From: Allomyces macrogynus ATCC 38327
Lineage: Eukaryota; Blastocladiomycota; Blastocladiomycetes; Blastocladiales; Blastocladiaceae
DNA length: 64,000 nt
Reading direction: 5' to 3'
Assembly (NCBI GenBank): GCA_000151295.1
Contig: GG745345.1
Span: forward strand, 922,733-986,732
Below, in pieces: positions 11,606 to 23,037 of this stretch (positions within the stretch are counted from its first letter, which is position 1; each line of letters opens with the position of its first letter). Below the pieces are notes generated by a model, which had not been told where the DNA came from, did no database searches, and saw only the letters and a list, made by a program, of their open reading frames with translations. The position numbers were made by a program, and so were the translations under genes.

Positions 11606-13037
11606 TCACCCCTCGCTCTCCTGCCCCGGCGTCGTCGCGCCGACTTGCGACCGCTTCAATTTCGGTTCCGTGACCGGTATCATGTCCGAAAACATTTCAA
11701 CGAGCCGCACACGATCATTCGGGAAATCCTTCTTCAAAAGACTGCCCAGTACGCGGTTCGGTCCAAACACGAGAAAATCGTGCACCCCGCCTACGTCGCG
11801 GCAGTACTGGATCGACTGGTGCCACCGGACCGTCGATGTGATTTGCCGCACGAGCAGGTCCGGGATCTGAGACGCGTCGGTGACGGGTTCCACGGTCACG
11901 TTGGAAATGACGGGTAAGCGCGGGGTAGCGAACTTGGTGGAGGCGAGGTGTGGGGCCATGGCACGCGCCGCGGGGGACATGAGTCGGCAGTGGAAGGGCG
12001 CGGAGACGGGTAACTCGACGGCGCGAGCCGCAATGCGCGCGGTTTGGAAAGCGCGGCAGGCGCGTTCTACGGCGTCGTGAGTACCGGAGAGAACCGCCTA
12101 GAAGGGATGTGGAACGGTCGGTCAGTCGTGTGGCCAGAGCCACGGCTTGCAAAAGGAAGAACAATCGAGGAACGCACCTGCGTCGACGAGTTGACATTCG
12201 ACAAGTCGACCACCTCGTCGGGCTCGAGCGTCGCCTGGATCTCGGCCAGTTTCTCGGACAGCGCGTCAAACTTCCTTGGCCGCATGATCAGCGCGACCAT
12301 GCTCGTCTTGACGTTTTCGGGTAAGCCCTGCTGCATTGCCCGGCCGCGCAAGTGCTAAAAATGGACCGCCCCGGTGGCGTGCGTGAGCGGTGCGCGTTCC
12401 GGTCCCTGCGATCGGTTCGGTGGGAGGCACATACCACCAGCTTGACCGCGTCGGACAAGGTCAGCGACCCGGCCGCGTAGAGCGCCGTGTACTCGCCGAG
12501 CGAGTGGCCCAGGACGTAAGCTGCGTCGCGCTGAAGGTCGAGCCCCGTCTCCTCGCGCATCACGGCGAGGAGTGCGGCCGATGTGGCGAGAATGGCGGGT
12601 TGCGCGTGGCAGGTGAGCGTGAGCGTGTCCTAACGATCACGCACAGTTGGTAAGCAGTGGGACACGCGACTACGGGGACCACGAAGCAATGCGCGCGCGT
12701 ACGGGCGGGCCGTGGAACATGATATCGGTGAGCTTGAACTGCAACGCGTCGTCGACCTCGTTGAGCACGGCGCGCGCGGCTGGGAACAGCTCGTAAATGT
12801 CCTTGGCCATGCCAACGTATTGCGATCCTTGCCCCGGGAACAGCACGGCCATGGGTTTACGCAGTGGACACGACTATGGTCGTTTTTTTTTTTTGGGTGG
12901 ACACGGTAAGCGATCGGACATCGCTTTCGGGGACGGCAGCGCCAGCAGCTGTTGGGGCGTACCGTGAGCGATCGGCTCGGTGCGACCACCGTGCGCGGCA
13001 CAGCGTGTGCGAGGCCAACGAAACGTGCAGACAACAT
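11606..13037 (-). CDS. MCT1: Mitochondrial-type malonyl-CoA:ACP transacylase
   Basis: Five exons: 13037-12963, 12873-12703, 12629-12435, 12354-12178 and 12097-11606 (369 residues). All four introns are 73-89 nt, phase 0 and GT-AG. The first 25 residues (MLSARFVGLAHAVPRTVVAP) are basic and hydroxylated like a mitochondrial presequence. Family motifs follow in order: AVLFPGQGSQYVGM, LTLTCHAQPAILATS, the nucleophile elbow GHSLGEYTAL, LRGRAMQQ, and the catalytic histidine in SAPFHCRLM. It loads malonyl groups onto acyl carrier protein in mitochondrial type II fatty-acid synthesis. The C-terminal NRVLGSLLKK stretch is also typical. Convergent with TPI, with about 230 bp between stop codons. Confidence 0.95.
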
Positions 13038-13622
13038 GGTGCGCGCATTTGCGCCGAGACTTGGTGGCATCGTGGTCGGCAACGAGCTGAATGAACGGTC
13101 GACGGGAACGCGGGGTTGGGGGAGGCTAGTTGATCAGCAGGCAAGGTGCGACGCGGTTGCAGGGCTCTTGCAGCTTGACCATGACGGGTGCGCGGCACAC
13201 GGGGACAGCAGGGGGCAGTGCAGCAAGTCTGGGCCTTGGTGCACGGCGTGTCGGGGCTGGTTGTTGTTGGGGGAAACGACGGAGCGCAATGTCCAGCAAC
13301 GGAAAGGCTCAGGCTGGCCGCGCGAGCCGGCAGGGACGGCGGCTCACGGTCGCGTGCGCGTGATGTGGATACATGCGGTGCAAGACTGTCACGCCAAATC
13401 CACGTGCTGCCAGCCGCAACGACGCGCGCAACGTCTCGCAGCGAACGGCCGCACGCTTTGCTGCTGCTGGGCGAGGCCGCACGGTGCAACGTGCGAGCGT
13501 GGCCGCGTTATAACTCTCGCCGACCGCACTGCCCACGCCGCCAGACTCTCTGCGACTGATCTCTCCTGCCTTGGCCCGTCGACTGCGACCACGACTCCAC
13601 GGACTCGACCCCGCGATCCGCC
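13038..13622. promoter_or_regulatory. Shared promoter region, MCT1 / lectin-like gene
   Basis: Divergent start codons at 13037 and 13623. TTATAACT at 13508-13515 lies about 110 bp before the plus-strand ATG and matches the TATA position seen in its paralogues. No open frame here is supported. Confidence 0.5.
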
Positions 13623-14651
13623 ATGCTCTTGCCGCTGCTGGTCCTGACTTCTTTCGTTGCGGCTGCCGCCGCAGCTGCCGTGCCGGCGACGGTTGCCGAC
13701 ACGACGGTCGCCACCATGCCCGTCACTACCATCGACGCGTGGACCTACTTCAGTTTTGGGGACACGGGGCCCTCGACCGACAACTTCTCGGTTACGATGC
13801 AAGACGAGGGCTGCCTGATCGTCTCAGATGCGTATTGCTCGGGCGACCAGTTCCGGGTCGCGATCAATGGAACCGACAAGGGTGCGTTTTGGCCGCGCCG
13901 CCCAAGAAGGAGAGGGAGAGAGAGGGGGGGGGGGGGGAGAGGGAGAGAGATTGCGGTTTCTCATCCATCGAACGAGTCTTTTTGACTGTAGGGCTCACCT
14001 CGACACCAGTCGGGTCATGGTGCAGTGTTGCCGTGGGCGAGGACGTCGAGTCGGCCCTGACCAAGCCCGAGTTCTCCAAGGGCTATTTCCCGCTTGCGAG
14101 CGGAACGTCGACCTTCAATATCACAGTCGCCTACACGCAGGGCGGCGGCGGTGCGTACTGGAAAGTGGCCTCGGCACCAGTACGGACCGTTCTCTTGTCT
14201 CCCCACCCGGATCGCACACCCGGCTCATCGCTCTTGGCCTTCGAACTAGTGCCCCGCGCCATTCAAGGTCGTCACCTCCGCTGGCAAGCTCACCGCGCGC
14301 GCTGCGGCCGTCTCCGCGTGCGAGGTCGCCGGGATGGCCCTCGCCGACGTGACCTCGGCCAACACGGATGCGGTCGCCGACGTGGTGCGCAAGAGCCCCG
14401 ACATCAAGCTCAACCCGGTCGACGCAGTACTCGTTCGGTCTTGGAACGGCGACACGTACGGCAACGTCGACCTGCAAATGACGGTCTCGGCCACGACCAG
14501 CGCTGTCACGATGCGCATGAGGCCGGCGTTCCCGCTGTGCCAGAACCCGACACCAAACCTGGTCGCGTCGGCCGAGGAGACGGCCGAGGGCGAGGCGGCC
14601 GCAGCGGCCGCGCCGGAGACCGACAATGGGCGCGCGTTGCAAGGGAAGTGA
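13623..14651 (+). CDS. Secreted beta-sandwich plus C-type-lectin-like protein, tandem copy 1
   Basis: Exons 13623-13881, 13992-14179 and 14250-14651 encode 282 residues. A signal peptide (MLLPLLVLTSFVAAAAAAAV) precedes the beta-sandwich signature GCLIVSDAYCSGDQFRV and GLTSTPVGSWC. One lectin-like module follows with ALADVTSAN, SWNGDTYGNVDLQMTV and FPLCQNP. The tail is Ala/Glu-rich. Intron 1 carries a long G/GA-rich tract (about 13918-13948). Intron phases (1, then 0) match the next gene and the gene at 958. Close tandem duplication with the gene at 15179 is clear from shared residues throughout. It is probably an extracellular or wall-associated sugar-binding protein; ligand unknown. Confidence 0.85.
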
Positions 14652-15178
14652 ACTGAGTTGAAGTGGGCCGCTCGTTACCAACATTGATTGACATACCAAT
14701 TGAATCCATCACATTCTGTTCGTAACTGGGCAGGTGCACAGTGCTACCTCTCTCGCATCAGCGTGAGTTCGTGCGCGTACCTCGTGGCCAAATCTTGCTC
14801 GAATCCGCATTTTTTCTGATTATTCGCCGATGCGCAACTACCCCCACCGCAGCGAGAAGAGACAGCAATCAACTTTCCCCATCCCGATCGCTGGAGTCCA
14901 GATCCAGCGCCAGGCTGTCGAGTCTCTTTTCCAGCTCGGCGCCGCTGCTGCGCGCGAGCTCGCATGAGGCCAGGCTGCCAGCTGTGCCAACGCTGCCAAC
15001 AACGCCATCCAGCGCCATCGTTTCCGAGCGTTGCCGTACCCGGAGAGACGAAACGGACGGTCAATCCCGCCCCCCTTTGAACGCGTTGGTCGCGCGACGC
15101 ATATAAAACGGCAGCGGTACCTCAACCAGCGCCCATACTCAGCCCCCGCCTTCTACCATCTCCTCCGTCGCTGCCACC
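14652..15178. promoter_or_regulatory. Spacer between tandem lectin-like genes
   Basis: 3' flank of copy 1 and promoter of copy 2. It ends with the TATA box at 15102. No other gene supported. Confidence 0.5.
15102..15108 (+). promoter_or_regulatory. TATA box of tandem lectin-like copy 2
   Basis: GCATATAAAACGG lies 77 bp upstream of the ATG at 15179 and is a near-perfect TATAAAA. Confidence 0.65.
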
Positions 15179-16242
15179 ATGGCCCCGTCCACGCGCTCTG
15201 CCACATCGCTTCTGCCCTTGCTGGTCCTGCTCGCCCTCGTGGCCCTCGCCGCACCCGCGCTGGCCGACACGCCCGTGACGAAACTTGATGAATGGGTCTT
15301 CTTTGGGTTCGGCAACGCCGGTTACAACACGGATACCTACACGATCACGTTGCCCAAGGAAGGATGCCTGATCGTCTCTGACGCGTTTTGCTCGGGCGAT
15401 CAGTTCCGGGTGACCGTGAACGGCCAAGACAAGGGTACGTTTGTCATTTAATTTTTGCAGCACTATCCTCATTCAACCCCGTCTGACGCGTGATCTCATT
15501 TCTCATATGCACAGGGCTCACTTCGACCCCGCTGGGCGCGTGGTGCGCGACCCAGGTCGGCATGGAGGTGGAGAGGGCGATGGCCAAGCCCGAGTTCTCC
15601 AAGGGCTACTTCCCGCTCAATGGGGCGTCGACGTTCAAAATCACCACGGCCTACTCGGAGGGCGGCGGCAATGCATATTTCAAAATCACGTCCGCGACGG
15701 TACGCGTCTCTTCGTTCGCGATTTTATTGCTCGATATCGTTTCTGGTCCATTGGTCTTTGGATCGCCGCACTCACCCACCATCATCACGTTCCAAACCCT
15801 CCAGTGCCCGCCGCCATTCAAGGTCGTGACTGCTGCTGGCAAGGTCTCCTCGCGTGCCGCTGCCACTGACGCATGCAAGGCCGCCAACCTGGCCCTCGCC
15901 GACGTGACGTCTGCCAACTGGAACACGGCGCTCACCGTCGTCCGCACGAGCACCGACATCAAACTCAACCCCACGGACGCCGTTTTCATCAACTCGTGGA
16001 ACAGCGACGCGTACGGCGGCGTTAACCTGCAGCTGACCGTGTCGGCGACGAGCGGCGCCATCACGCTCCTGCCGGACCCGGCTGGCACGGGGCCGGCCTA
16101 CCCGCTGTGCCAGACGCCTGTCCCGACGCTCGTCGATCCGAAGACCCGCACGACGGCGGCGGCGTTTGCGGCCGAGCCGGTGCCCAAAGATATGAGTAAT
16201 GGGAAGCCAGCAAGCGAGGAGGCGCTGATTCGTGGATGGTAG
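15179..16242 (+). CDS. Secreted beta-sandwich plus C-type-lectin-like protein, tandem copy 2
   Basis: Exons 15179-15434, 15515-15699 and 15805-16242 encode 292 residues. The signal peptide is long and hydrophobic (LLPLLVLLALVALAAPALA). The beta-sandwich has GCLIVSDAFCSGDQFRV, GLTSTPLGAWC and EFSKGYFPL. The lectin-like module starts CPPPFKVVTAAGK, continues LALADVTSANWNTA and SWNSDAYGGVNLQLTV, and ends YPLCQTPVPTL. The start has a Kozak-like ACCATGG. Donors are GTACGT and GTACGC; acceptors are CACAG and CCAG. It is the best-preserved single-lectin member and a useful reference for reading the broken copies. Confidence 0.88.
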
Positions 16243-16476
16243 AGAAGTTTGGATGCTCTCCACCCGGTATTTGTCAAGAAGGGGTTTGAACACAGTGGCC
16301 TGATGGCCGTCAGATCGTGGGTTGACCAATTGTGGCGTCATTGTCGCTTTTTTTGCTTCATGTCCGATTGTCAATCTCCAATGCTGGTCCACGATCTCCG
16401 ACACTAAGCTCAACCCAAGCTAAGCAGTTCTCATGGGGCCATGGCACAACACGCGCCGTTGCGATGCACACTCCTG

Positions 16477-17055
16477 TCAGGTCCACTGGCTGGGCGCCAG
16501 ATCGAATAACGCGCCGTCAGTGGTCAAAGCAACATGAGCCGGCGCACTCGTCATGAGAAGCGACGCCATGTCTGTGGTCAGGTCGTGGCAGTGACATAGT
16601 GAGAATTGCGTGAGATGTGGTGCATGATGCAGCAGTGGAGTGAGACACCGTTCGACAATGCTCACGCCAGACAACGAGACTGTTCGAATCGTTGAGATCG
16701 CGTTCTTCAGGATTGCAACGAGTGCGAGGGCCAGGTCCAATATGGTCATTGGAGCGACGCCAAGGAACTGGTCGCCGTGGAAGACGTGATGCTGCCAGAA
16801 GTCAGCAGGCAAGGATGTCGACTGGTGCGTGATGACCAGTGGGCGAACAGAAATGAGCCGAGGAAGGCGTGCAAACACAATTGCGGCCAGATGCCGGGTC
16901 GCCAAGTCGTAAATATATTGTGGTTGGTCCAGTATGTCCGGAGTGATTACGGGACGGAGGGGTGGGTCTTCTCCGCGCGGATCATCGTTGGGCGATTCGT
17001 GCACGGACGCTGTGAGAAAGGTCGGCGACAAGTTCAAACTCGCGAATTCGGCCAT
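16477..17055 (-). CDS. F-box/LRR-like protein
   Basis: A single 192-residue frame from an ATG at 17055. The stretch ITPDILDQPQYIYDLATRHL resembles a weak F-box. The C-terminal half has leucine-rich-repeat character: TVSLSGVSIVERCLTPLLHH then LTQFSLCHCHDLTTDMASLL. It is shorter than typical F-box/LRR proteins and could be a truncated member of a lineage-specific family. Related but longer sequences lie at 26049 and 27469. A ubiquitin-ligase adaptor role would be inferred only. Confidence 0.5.
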   Translation of the reverse strand: MAEFASLNLSPTFLTASVHESPNDDPRGEDPPLRPVITPDILDQPQYIYDLATRHLAAIVFARLPRLISVRPLVITHQSTSLPADFWQHHVFHGDQFLGVAPMTILDLALALVAILKNAISTIRTVSLSGVSIVERCLTPLLHHAPHLTQFSLCHCHDLTTDMASLLMTSAPAHVALTTDGALFDLAPSQWT

Positions 17056-17235
17056 CCACAGGCTGAATGAGTTTTAAGTTGCGGAGGTGGGGAGTCGTGC
17101 TGAAGCAAGCTCAAATCATGTGCTGGCCTCATCTCAAATGTGATCCTTTTGATTGCAAGTAAGGCGACGCTGTCACATCTGCTCACTAGTTCTACAGGGA
17201 TGACGCGAATGCGTGATGGTCAAGCTGAGTGTGAT

Positions 17236-17280
17236 GCATCGCTCGCATCGCTTCCATCGCTCGCATCGCTTCCATCGCTT
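17236..17280 (+). repeat. 18-bp tandem repeat
   Basis: Alternating GCATCGCTC and GCATCGCTTCC/CCATCGCT blocks form about two and a half copies of an 18-bp unit, just upstream of the Pex39-like gene. Confidence 0.7.
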
Positions 17281-17351
17281 GCAAGTTCTGACGACTTGCA
17301 ACCACGAAGCACTTTCAACGACGCAGCACGAAGTAAATATATCAACCAACC

Positions 17352-17863
17352 ATGGCCTCGCCACTGCCCGCATTCGCCCATTACGATTTTGACCACGACA
17401 CCACGTTCCAGTCGGGCCTGGCCGCCATCCTTGCGCGCACCGACGCTGCGGATCCATCGGCGCGTGCCAGTGCCACGACCAAAGCCAAGCAGTTTTATTA
17501 CCACAAGTACGGAATCAACAGCGACATTGATTAGAAGAAACTCGAGGGTCATGACTGACGGTTATGCGTGTGTTATCAAGGCTCCAGCAAGCTGCTAGCC
17601 AAGTAACCGCGTCGGCACCTGCCGTGGTTGATGCTGCTGCAAGCGCAATGACCACGCACAAACCATCAGCGTCCGCCGATACGAACACGACTCCCAACGA
17701 CGAGCCCGCGTACCCGGCCACGTTTGCCGAAATCGTGAAGCTCGTAAGCGAGGGCAAGCCCGTCCCGGGGATTCGCGACATCCCAGACGTGCTCAATATG
17801 GCCCCGCCCGCCGTGTCGCGCATGGCCGCGCCGCGCAAACCGTGGGAGCAGGCGGCGTCGTGA
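17352..17863 (+). CDS. Pex39-like peroxisomal import factor (C6orf226/YJR012C family)
   Basis: Two exons, 17352-17506 and 17581-17863, give 145 residues. The 74-nt intron (GTACGG...TCAAG) contains CTGAC and restores frame at YYHK|LQQAA. The N-terminal region has FQSGLAAILARTDAADPSAR and a KAKQFYY motif. The C-terminal half reads ATFAEIVKLVSEGKPVPGIR then IPDVL and ends with KPWEQAAS. The PGI(R)-IP and terminal (R/K)PWE motifs are hallmarks of the small fungal/animal family recently linked to PTS2 protein import, where the motif is shared with Pex13 and contacts Pex7. The role here is inferred from these motifs. The N-terminal exon junction is less certain than the C-terminal domain. Confidence 0.72.
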
Positions 17864-18105
17864 GCAATGCTCGACAATTGAGTAAATAGTGATTCTGTCC
17901 CACGAATTGTCCTGCCAGGCCGGAACTAGAACGTTTTGGCTACGAACGGTGCTCATGTTTATCGCTTCCTACGAACCTAACTAGCGCTACCTGATTCCTC
18001 CCAGTCCAGTCTCCACACGTCAACAGTCCCGCTAAACTCGCTCTCGGCGCCCGACCCACGAAAGTCCACCCGGCAAATCTCCGCTGCACCTCCAAATCCG
18101 ACCAC

Positions 18106-20010
18106 TTAGCTCGATGCGCGCGCAGTGGGCCCCGTCGGCTGGTTCCCGTGCTGCAAGAGCATGACCAGAAACAAGACGCACACTGCGCCGACACCCAAAA
18201 TCATCGCGTGGCACTTGACCTTGTGCACAAACCGCATCGTCGGCGACATGACAGCCAGCTGCTCGTTGGTCGGGTAGCACGATGCGCACAGTTCAGTCCC
18301 CTCGTCATCAAACACGACGACCGGCAAGGTGCCATGGTGGTGGTGAACGTGGTGGTGGTGCCCGTCCTCATCGGTCGGCGACTGGTCGGGCACGTACTCT
18401 TCGCCCGTGTACTCGGGCATTTCAAACAGCTTGACGTCGTCGGGCGTGACCGCGTGGTCGCGGAACAGCGCGCGCATCTTGGACGACTCGAGGTAGTCGT
18501 TGTCGGTCCCGACCAGGATCGCGTCGTACGTGTCGACGGCGACAGCCTGCGAATCGAGAGCCGTGGCCGACGCACTAGGCTCCTCGTGAATCGCCTGCTC
18601 CTGCTGCTGTTGCTGCACGCGCACGACGGCCGTGCGCAACTGCTTGGCCCACACGTCGCCGTCGACATGGCCCGAGTTGGACAGCGACAGACCGCGCCGA
18701 CGCCGCGGTGGGGTCGGTGGGCGCTCCATCTCGACCTCGGGCACTGGCACGGCGAACCGCGTGATCGTGCCGCGCGGCACCGTCACCTTGACCGTGTGCG
18801 ACCGGTGGTTGTTGATGTTGAGCGGCTTGTCGGGAGGCTTGGAGACTATCTCGACATTGGCCGCACCTGCGGTACTTGTACCGCTGCCCGTACCCGGAGT
18901 CAGCGACATGGCGCGCCCGCGCGTCGCTGCCGCGGAAAACTTGGGCGGAGGAGCATCGCGCGCACTCGACGACCGGTGCCGCGTGCGCGTCGGCGCCGTG
19001 CGCGCCTCGTGCGCGTCGCTATTGTCGAGCGCGCTGGTAATCGGCATGGCCGACTCGGACCGGTCGCCAATAGCCGCGAGCGTGTTCATGGGGCCGGGTC
19101 CACCGACAATTACCGACAGACGACGACCGGCATTCGACAAGCGACGTGCCGCAGCTGCGACCACAGTCGACGGCACCACGAGTCCGCGCGACTTGCGGCG
19201 GATCTTGGTCGGCTTGTCACCGTCCGTGGCACCACGGTCGTCGTCGTCACGCAGTTCCGTGACGAGCTGCGTGTTGATGGTCCAGTCGGCGGGCCCCGAC
19301 GCAGACGCGGGTGTCGGCAGCGGCGTCTGCGTGCCCGACGCGCGCCGCCGGCCAAACACGGTTGAGGCCGTGGTGCGCGACGACGGTGTCGGTGCCGAAA
19401 TGATCCCCGACGGCACGGCGGCTGCGCGCTCAACGTCAACAGCCAGCAGAGCTGGCGGCTGCTTGGGCGGGTCGTTCCCGACGTGGTCGCCGGGCGACAC
19501 GGGCGCGATCGCGGCCGACTTGACAACGTTGCTTGGTCCTGCCGTGGCGGGCACGTCCTTGGGCTGAACCATAAAGTACTGCACGTTGCCGATGATATCA
19601 GTGTTGGTGAGCGGGTTGAGCACGTGCAGGCGATGAATGAGCTTCTTTTTCAGGTAAATCTGCGTCTGAAAGAGGATCTTGTTGAGGTGGTAGGCGTTGT
19701 AGTAGGAAAAGTAGGCGCGGCCCGGCTGCTTGGCGTCCCACGTCTGCACGCGCGCGAGGATGAAACACCGCGGGCGCAGCGGCGGCGACATAGACTCGCC
19801 CGATTTGATCGTGCCGGCCGGGTCAACGGTCTTGGGCTTGGGCTGGTCGACAGTGAGTGCGGAGTGCATCTTGATCAGGTCGGCAAAGGTTTCCAGGCAG
19901 AACGAGTCCTCGTAGTCGCCCGAGACCGAGTCGAGCAGGTCCGCGCCGTTAGCGTCCAGCAGACGAATGATCTGCGCGGCGCCCGGCGCGCCGTTGCTCG
20001 TGTCGGCCAT
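18106..20010 (-). CDS. Predicted tail-anchored protein with conserved N-terminal domain
   Basis: A single exon of 634 residues from the ATG at 20010, chosen because the frame upstream has no family-like sequence. Residues about 15-150 form a globular domain (FCLETFADLIKMHSAL, YFSYYNAYHLNKILFQTQIY, LHVLNPLTNTDIIGNVQYFM). Residues about 150-600 are disordered, Ser/Thr/Arg-rich, with basic clusters and a His-rich HHHHVHHHHG stretch. One membrane helix (MILGVGAVCVLFLVMLL) lies about 15 residues from the end, so the bulk should face the cytosol. I do not recognise the N-terminal domain. It could be an ER or vesicle tether. Confidence 0.75.
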   Translation of the reverse strand: MADTSNGAPGAAQIIRLLDANGADLLDSVSGDYEDSFCLETFADLIKMHSALTVDQPKPKTVDPAGTIKSGESMSPPLRPRCFILARVQTWDAKQPGRAYFSYYNAYHLNKILFQTQIYLKKKLIHRLHVLNPLTNTDIIGNVQYFMVQPKDVPATAGPSNVVKSAAIAPVSPGDHVGNDPPKQPPALLAVDVERAAAVPSGIISAPTPSSRTTASTVFGRRRASGTQTPLPTPASASGPADWTINTQLVTELRDDDDRGATDGDKPTKIRRKSRGLVVPSTVVAAAARRLSNAGRRLSVIVGGPGPMNTLAAIGDRSESAMPITSALDNSDAHEARTAPTRTRHRSSSARDAPPPKFSAAATRGRAMSLTPGTGSGTSTAGAANVEIVSKPPDKPLNINNHRSHTVKVTVPRGTITRFAVPVPEVEMERPPTPPRRRRGLSLSNSGHVDGDVWAKQLRTAVVRVQQQQQEQAIHEEPSASATALDSQAVAVDTYDAILVGTDNDYLESSKMRALFRDHAVTPDDVKLFEMPEYTGEEYVPDQSPTDEDGHHHHVHHHHGTLPVVVFDDEGTELCASCYPTNEQLAVMSPTMRFVHKVKCHAMILGVGAVCVLFLVMLLQHGNQPTGPTARASS

Positions 20011-20625
20011 GGCGGGGGAGGTGAGGGCTGGTCGCCCGGTTCCGAGAGATCTTGGTGCCGTTGCTGCAAGTGCGGCCAGATCAGGCGTGTGAAGTTGAGG
20101 GCTGCGCTCGATAAATCGGCCCTGGTGTGCGCGACTGCGCGAGCGTCTTGCGGCGATCAGAATGCGCTCGTCGTCGTCGGCGCGCGTCGTGGCCTTCGCC
20201 CTTGCGGTCGTGGCGAGGCGGACTGGAGCGAAGGGCGTTGCTGCGAGCGCAACGACGGCAAACGGGGCAAAATAACGTGCGTGAGTGTTCCTGAGCAGGA
20301 GGCATCGGATGCCTGCTGGGCCGGGGCCAGTCTTATCTTGGATAACACTGCGCTGCCTATTGGTCCGCCGCTCGCCACACCGTGATTCGCGCACTTCGTG
20401 CGTTCGTTCGCTTGCCTCGACCAACGTTCAGAACGGCTCACGATTTTCTGAGGCCGACAACAGTCCAGCTCGAGCACGCGAAAGTCCTCCGCAACAGCAA
20501 GCTACAAGGCGCGTCGTGGCTCGTGCTCCGCGTTCCCCGACGGCGTTCTTCACGCGAGCTGCAAGTCGCGGCTCTTTGCGCCAACCAGAACTGGAGCCTT
20601 TCGACCTTGCACCAGCATCAACACC

Positions 20626-22729
20626 ATGGGAGGCCCTGCTGCGGGTTTCCGCCCGCTCCATCAACACGACGACGTCGACGCGAAACCGAGTTCGCGTGGT
20701 TTGCTGCTCGGACCGGCATGCGCAGCCGACAACACCGCTCACTCGCCGCGCGACTCCTTCGACTCGACTATCGATATCTTTGCCGACAGTCACGGCATCC
20801 CGCTCCGTCCGACCGTCGGAAGCGGTGGGGACGGCGACGACGATGGCGATATCGAAGCCGCGAATGGACGCGGGACCATGGGATTGTGGACCAGTACGTT
20901 TTCCCGTCCTGTCGGCAAGCAGAATGGACCCTGTTCTTCGTGGTTAAATAACGCGCGCTCATCAGCGAAACCACGTTTTCTTTTGACGTAGGCATCTCCG
21001 TCATTGTCGGCGCCATCATTGGTACTTTCGCGCTTCTGCCAGCAGCCGTTCGTATACACGCCCTGAAGTGGTCGCGCTGACCCGTGGTCGCGATTGAACA
21101 GGCTCTGGTATCTTTGTGTCGCCGGGCCCGATTTACTCGTACACGAACAGTGTAACACTCTCCATCCTGGTGCGTGTTCTCCACCGGATCCGATTGTTCA
21201 GCCGCACGCAGTCGGAGCTAACGCAGCGATTCTTCCAGATCTGGGTCCTTGCCGGCATCATTTCCATGTCGGGCGCGCTCTGCTACGCCGAACTCGGCAC
21301 CCTGATCACGGGCAACGGCGGCGAGTACACGTACCTGCTCGAAGCGTTTGGCCGGTTCCCGGCACTCGCATTCCTGTGGACGTCAGTCACGCTGCTCAAG
21401 TCGGGCAGTGCCGCGATTCTCGCGTCCGTGTGCGCAAAGTACCTTCACCGACTGATCACCATGACCAGTGCAACACCGACCGTCGAGCGCGACGTTGATG
21501 GCGACGGTGCTGGGCCAGCGCCCGGGATTCTCGAGCTCGCGGTCGCATTGCTCGTCTTGACAGTCACGGTCGCAATTAACGCCACGTCGATGAGGTCCGT
21601 GAACCGCATGCACTCGGTGTTCATGGTCATCAAGCTTTCGGCCATTGCTGTCGTGTGCGCGGCGGGTATCACCGTCTATGCGCGCGGGTCGGGACTGGGA
21701 CCCTTGGTCGTGCAGGACAAAGTAGCCGCAAGTGCATCTGGGAGCGGTATCTCGTCGCACAGCTGGGTTCTCGCGATGCAAGCCGCGCTGTGGGGGTTCG
21801 ACGGCTGGTGCGTCTCGCTATCGCATCCATGTTCTTGTGCTTGATTTGAAACTGACCTGATCGCGATGACCACCCAGGAACAACCTCAACTACGTGACCG
21901 AAAAGGTCGCGCAGCCCGAAAAGAACGTGCCGCGCGCGTTGATCCTGGGTGTCACTTTGGTGACTGTTTGCTACGTCTTGACCAATGTCGCGTACCTGAT
22001 CGTTTTGCCCGCGTCGATGCTGCGGCAAGACCAGGGCATGGTCATGGAGTTTGGCTGGCTTGCGTTTGGCCGCGTCGGCCAAGTTCTCTTGCCCGTGTTC
22101 ATTGTGATTAGGTGCGCGGCCGCTCTTCCTTCGAGCATCTCCCGAACACTAATGACCAATCGTTCCCCTTTCACTTCCGTAGCACGTTTGGCGCGTTGCA
22201 CTCGAGCATTTTCAGCGGCGCCTACCTGATCCAATCGGCCGCGCAGCAATCGCACTTCCCCGCGGCGTTCGCAACCCCACCAAACCAACCCCCACTGCGC
22301 GCCTTGGCGCTGCAATGGGTGCTCGCGGCCGTCATGCTCGCGTCGGCGCAGCTCATGCAGCTGATTCACTGGTACGCGTTCGCTGCGTACCTGTTCTACG
22401 GCGCGACCGCCGTCGCGCTGTTGGTTCTACGGTATGTGTCAACCACGTGGAGGTACGCCGAGCGCCCGTACCAAGTATGGCCATCGACGGCCGTTGTGTT
22501 CCTGCTCGCGTGCACGGCCATGCTCGCCGTGTCGGTCGCCAATGAGTGGATGCACGCGCTCTACTTGATGCTCTGGACCGCGTTTGGGTTCCTGTTGTGG
22601 GCCGTCGGGCAAGCTGTCAATAGGGCGCGGGCTGGGAATGTCGCGCCTTCGGGGTACGCGCGGCCGGGTGCGCCGGCGATGGGGGAGGCGCGTGCGGAGG
22701 CGGATGAGGTTGGATTGTTGCGGGAATAG
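20626..22729 (+). CDS. L-type amino-acid transporter (APC/LAT family permease)
   Basis: Six exons: 20626-20893, 20992-21021, 21102-21169, 21239-21807, 21878-22111 and 22183-22729 (571 residues). A 30-nt exon encodes part of the unwound first helix, giving ISVIVGAIIGSGIFVSPGPI, the substrate-binding motif of the family. Further motifs are GALCYAELGTLI and GGEYTYLLEAF, FDGWNNLNYVTEKV, PRALILGVTLVTVCYVLTNV, and a gating-helix segment TFGALHSSIFSG. Twelve helices are expected. The N-terminal about 90 residues are hydrophilic and acidic. It probably exchanges neutral amino acids at the plasma membrane or vacuole. Fungi rarely carry SLC3 heavy-chain partners, and none is seen nearby. Confidence 0.93.
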
Positions 22730-23037
22730 AAGGGCAACATGGATCGGTTTGCTTTGCAAGCTTCGCAAGCTGTGTTTCGTCAAATGACACAGTCATCGAC
22801 CGGTTCGCATTGCAAAGTGAATGTTCTCAAAGTTTCAACGACGAAAACGCTGCGAAGCTGTTCAGTCCCCACTTTTCCTTTTAGTTCGCATGACGGAGAG
22901 TGCAAAGATGACCTGGCCTGTAGCCTGCTCTCCGCTCGCCGAGCTTACTTCGTCCACCAAATGTCCAACAAAGTGATCTACTCGAACGATCTACAAATTT
23001 TACATACAAACACTCCCAACTCGCACCCCCGTCTCGA

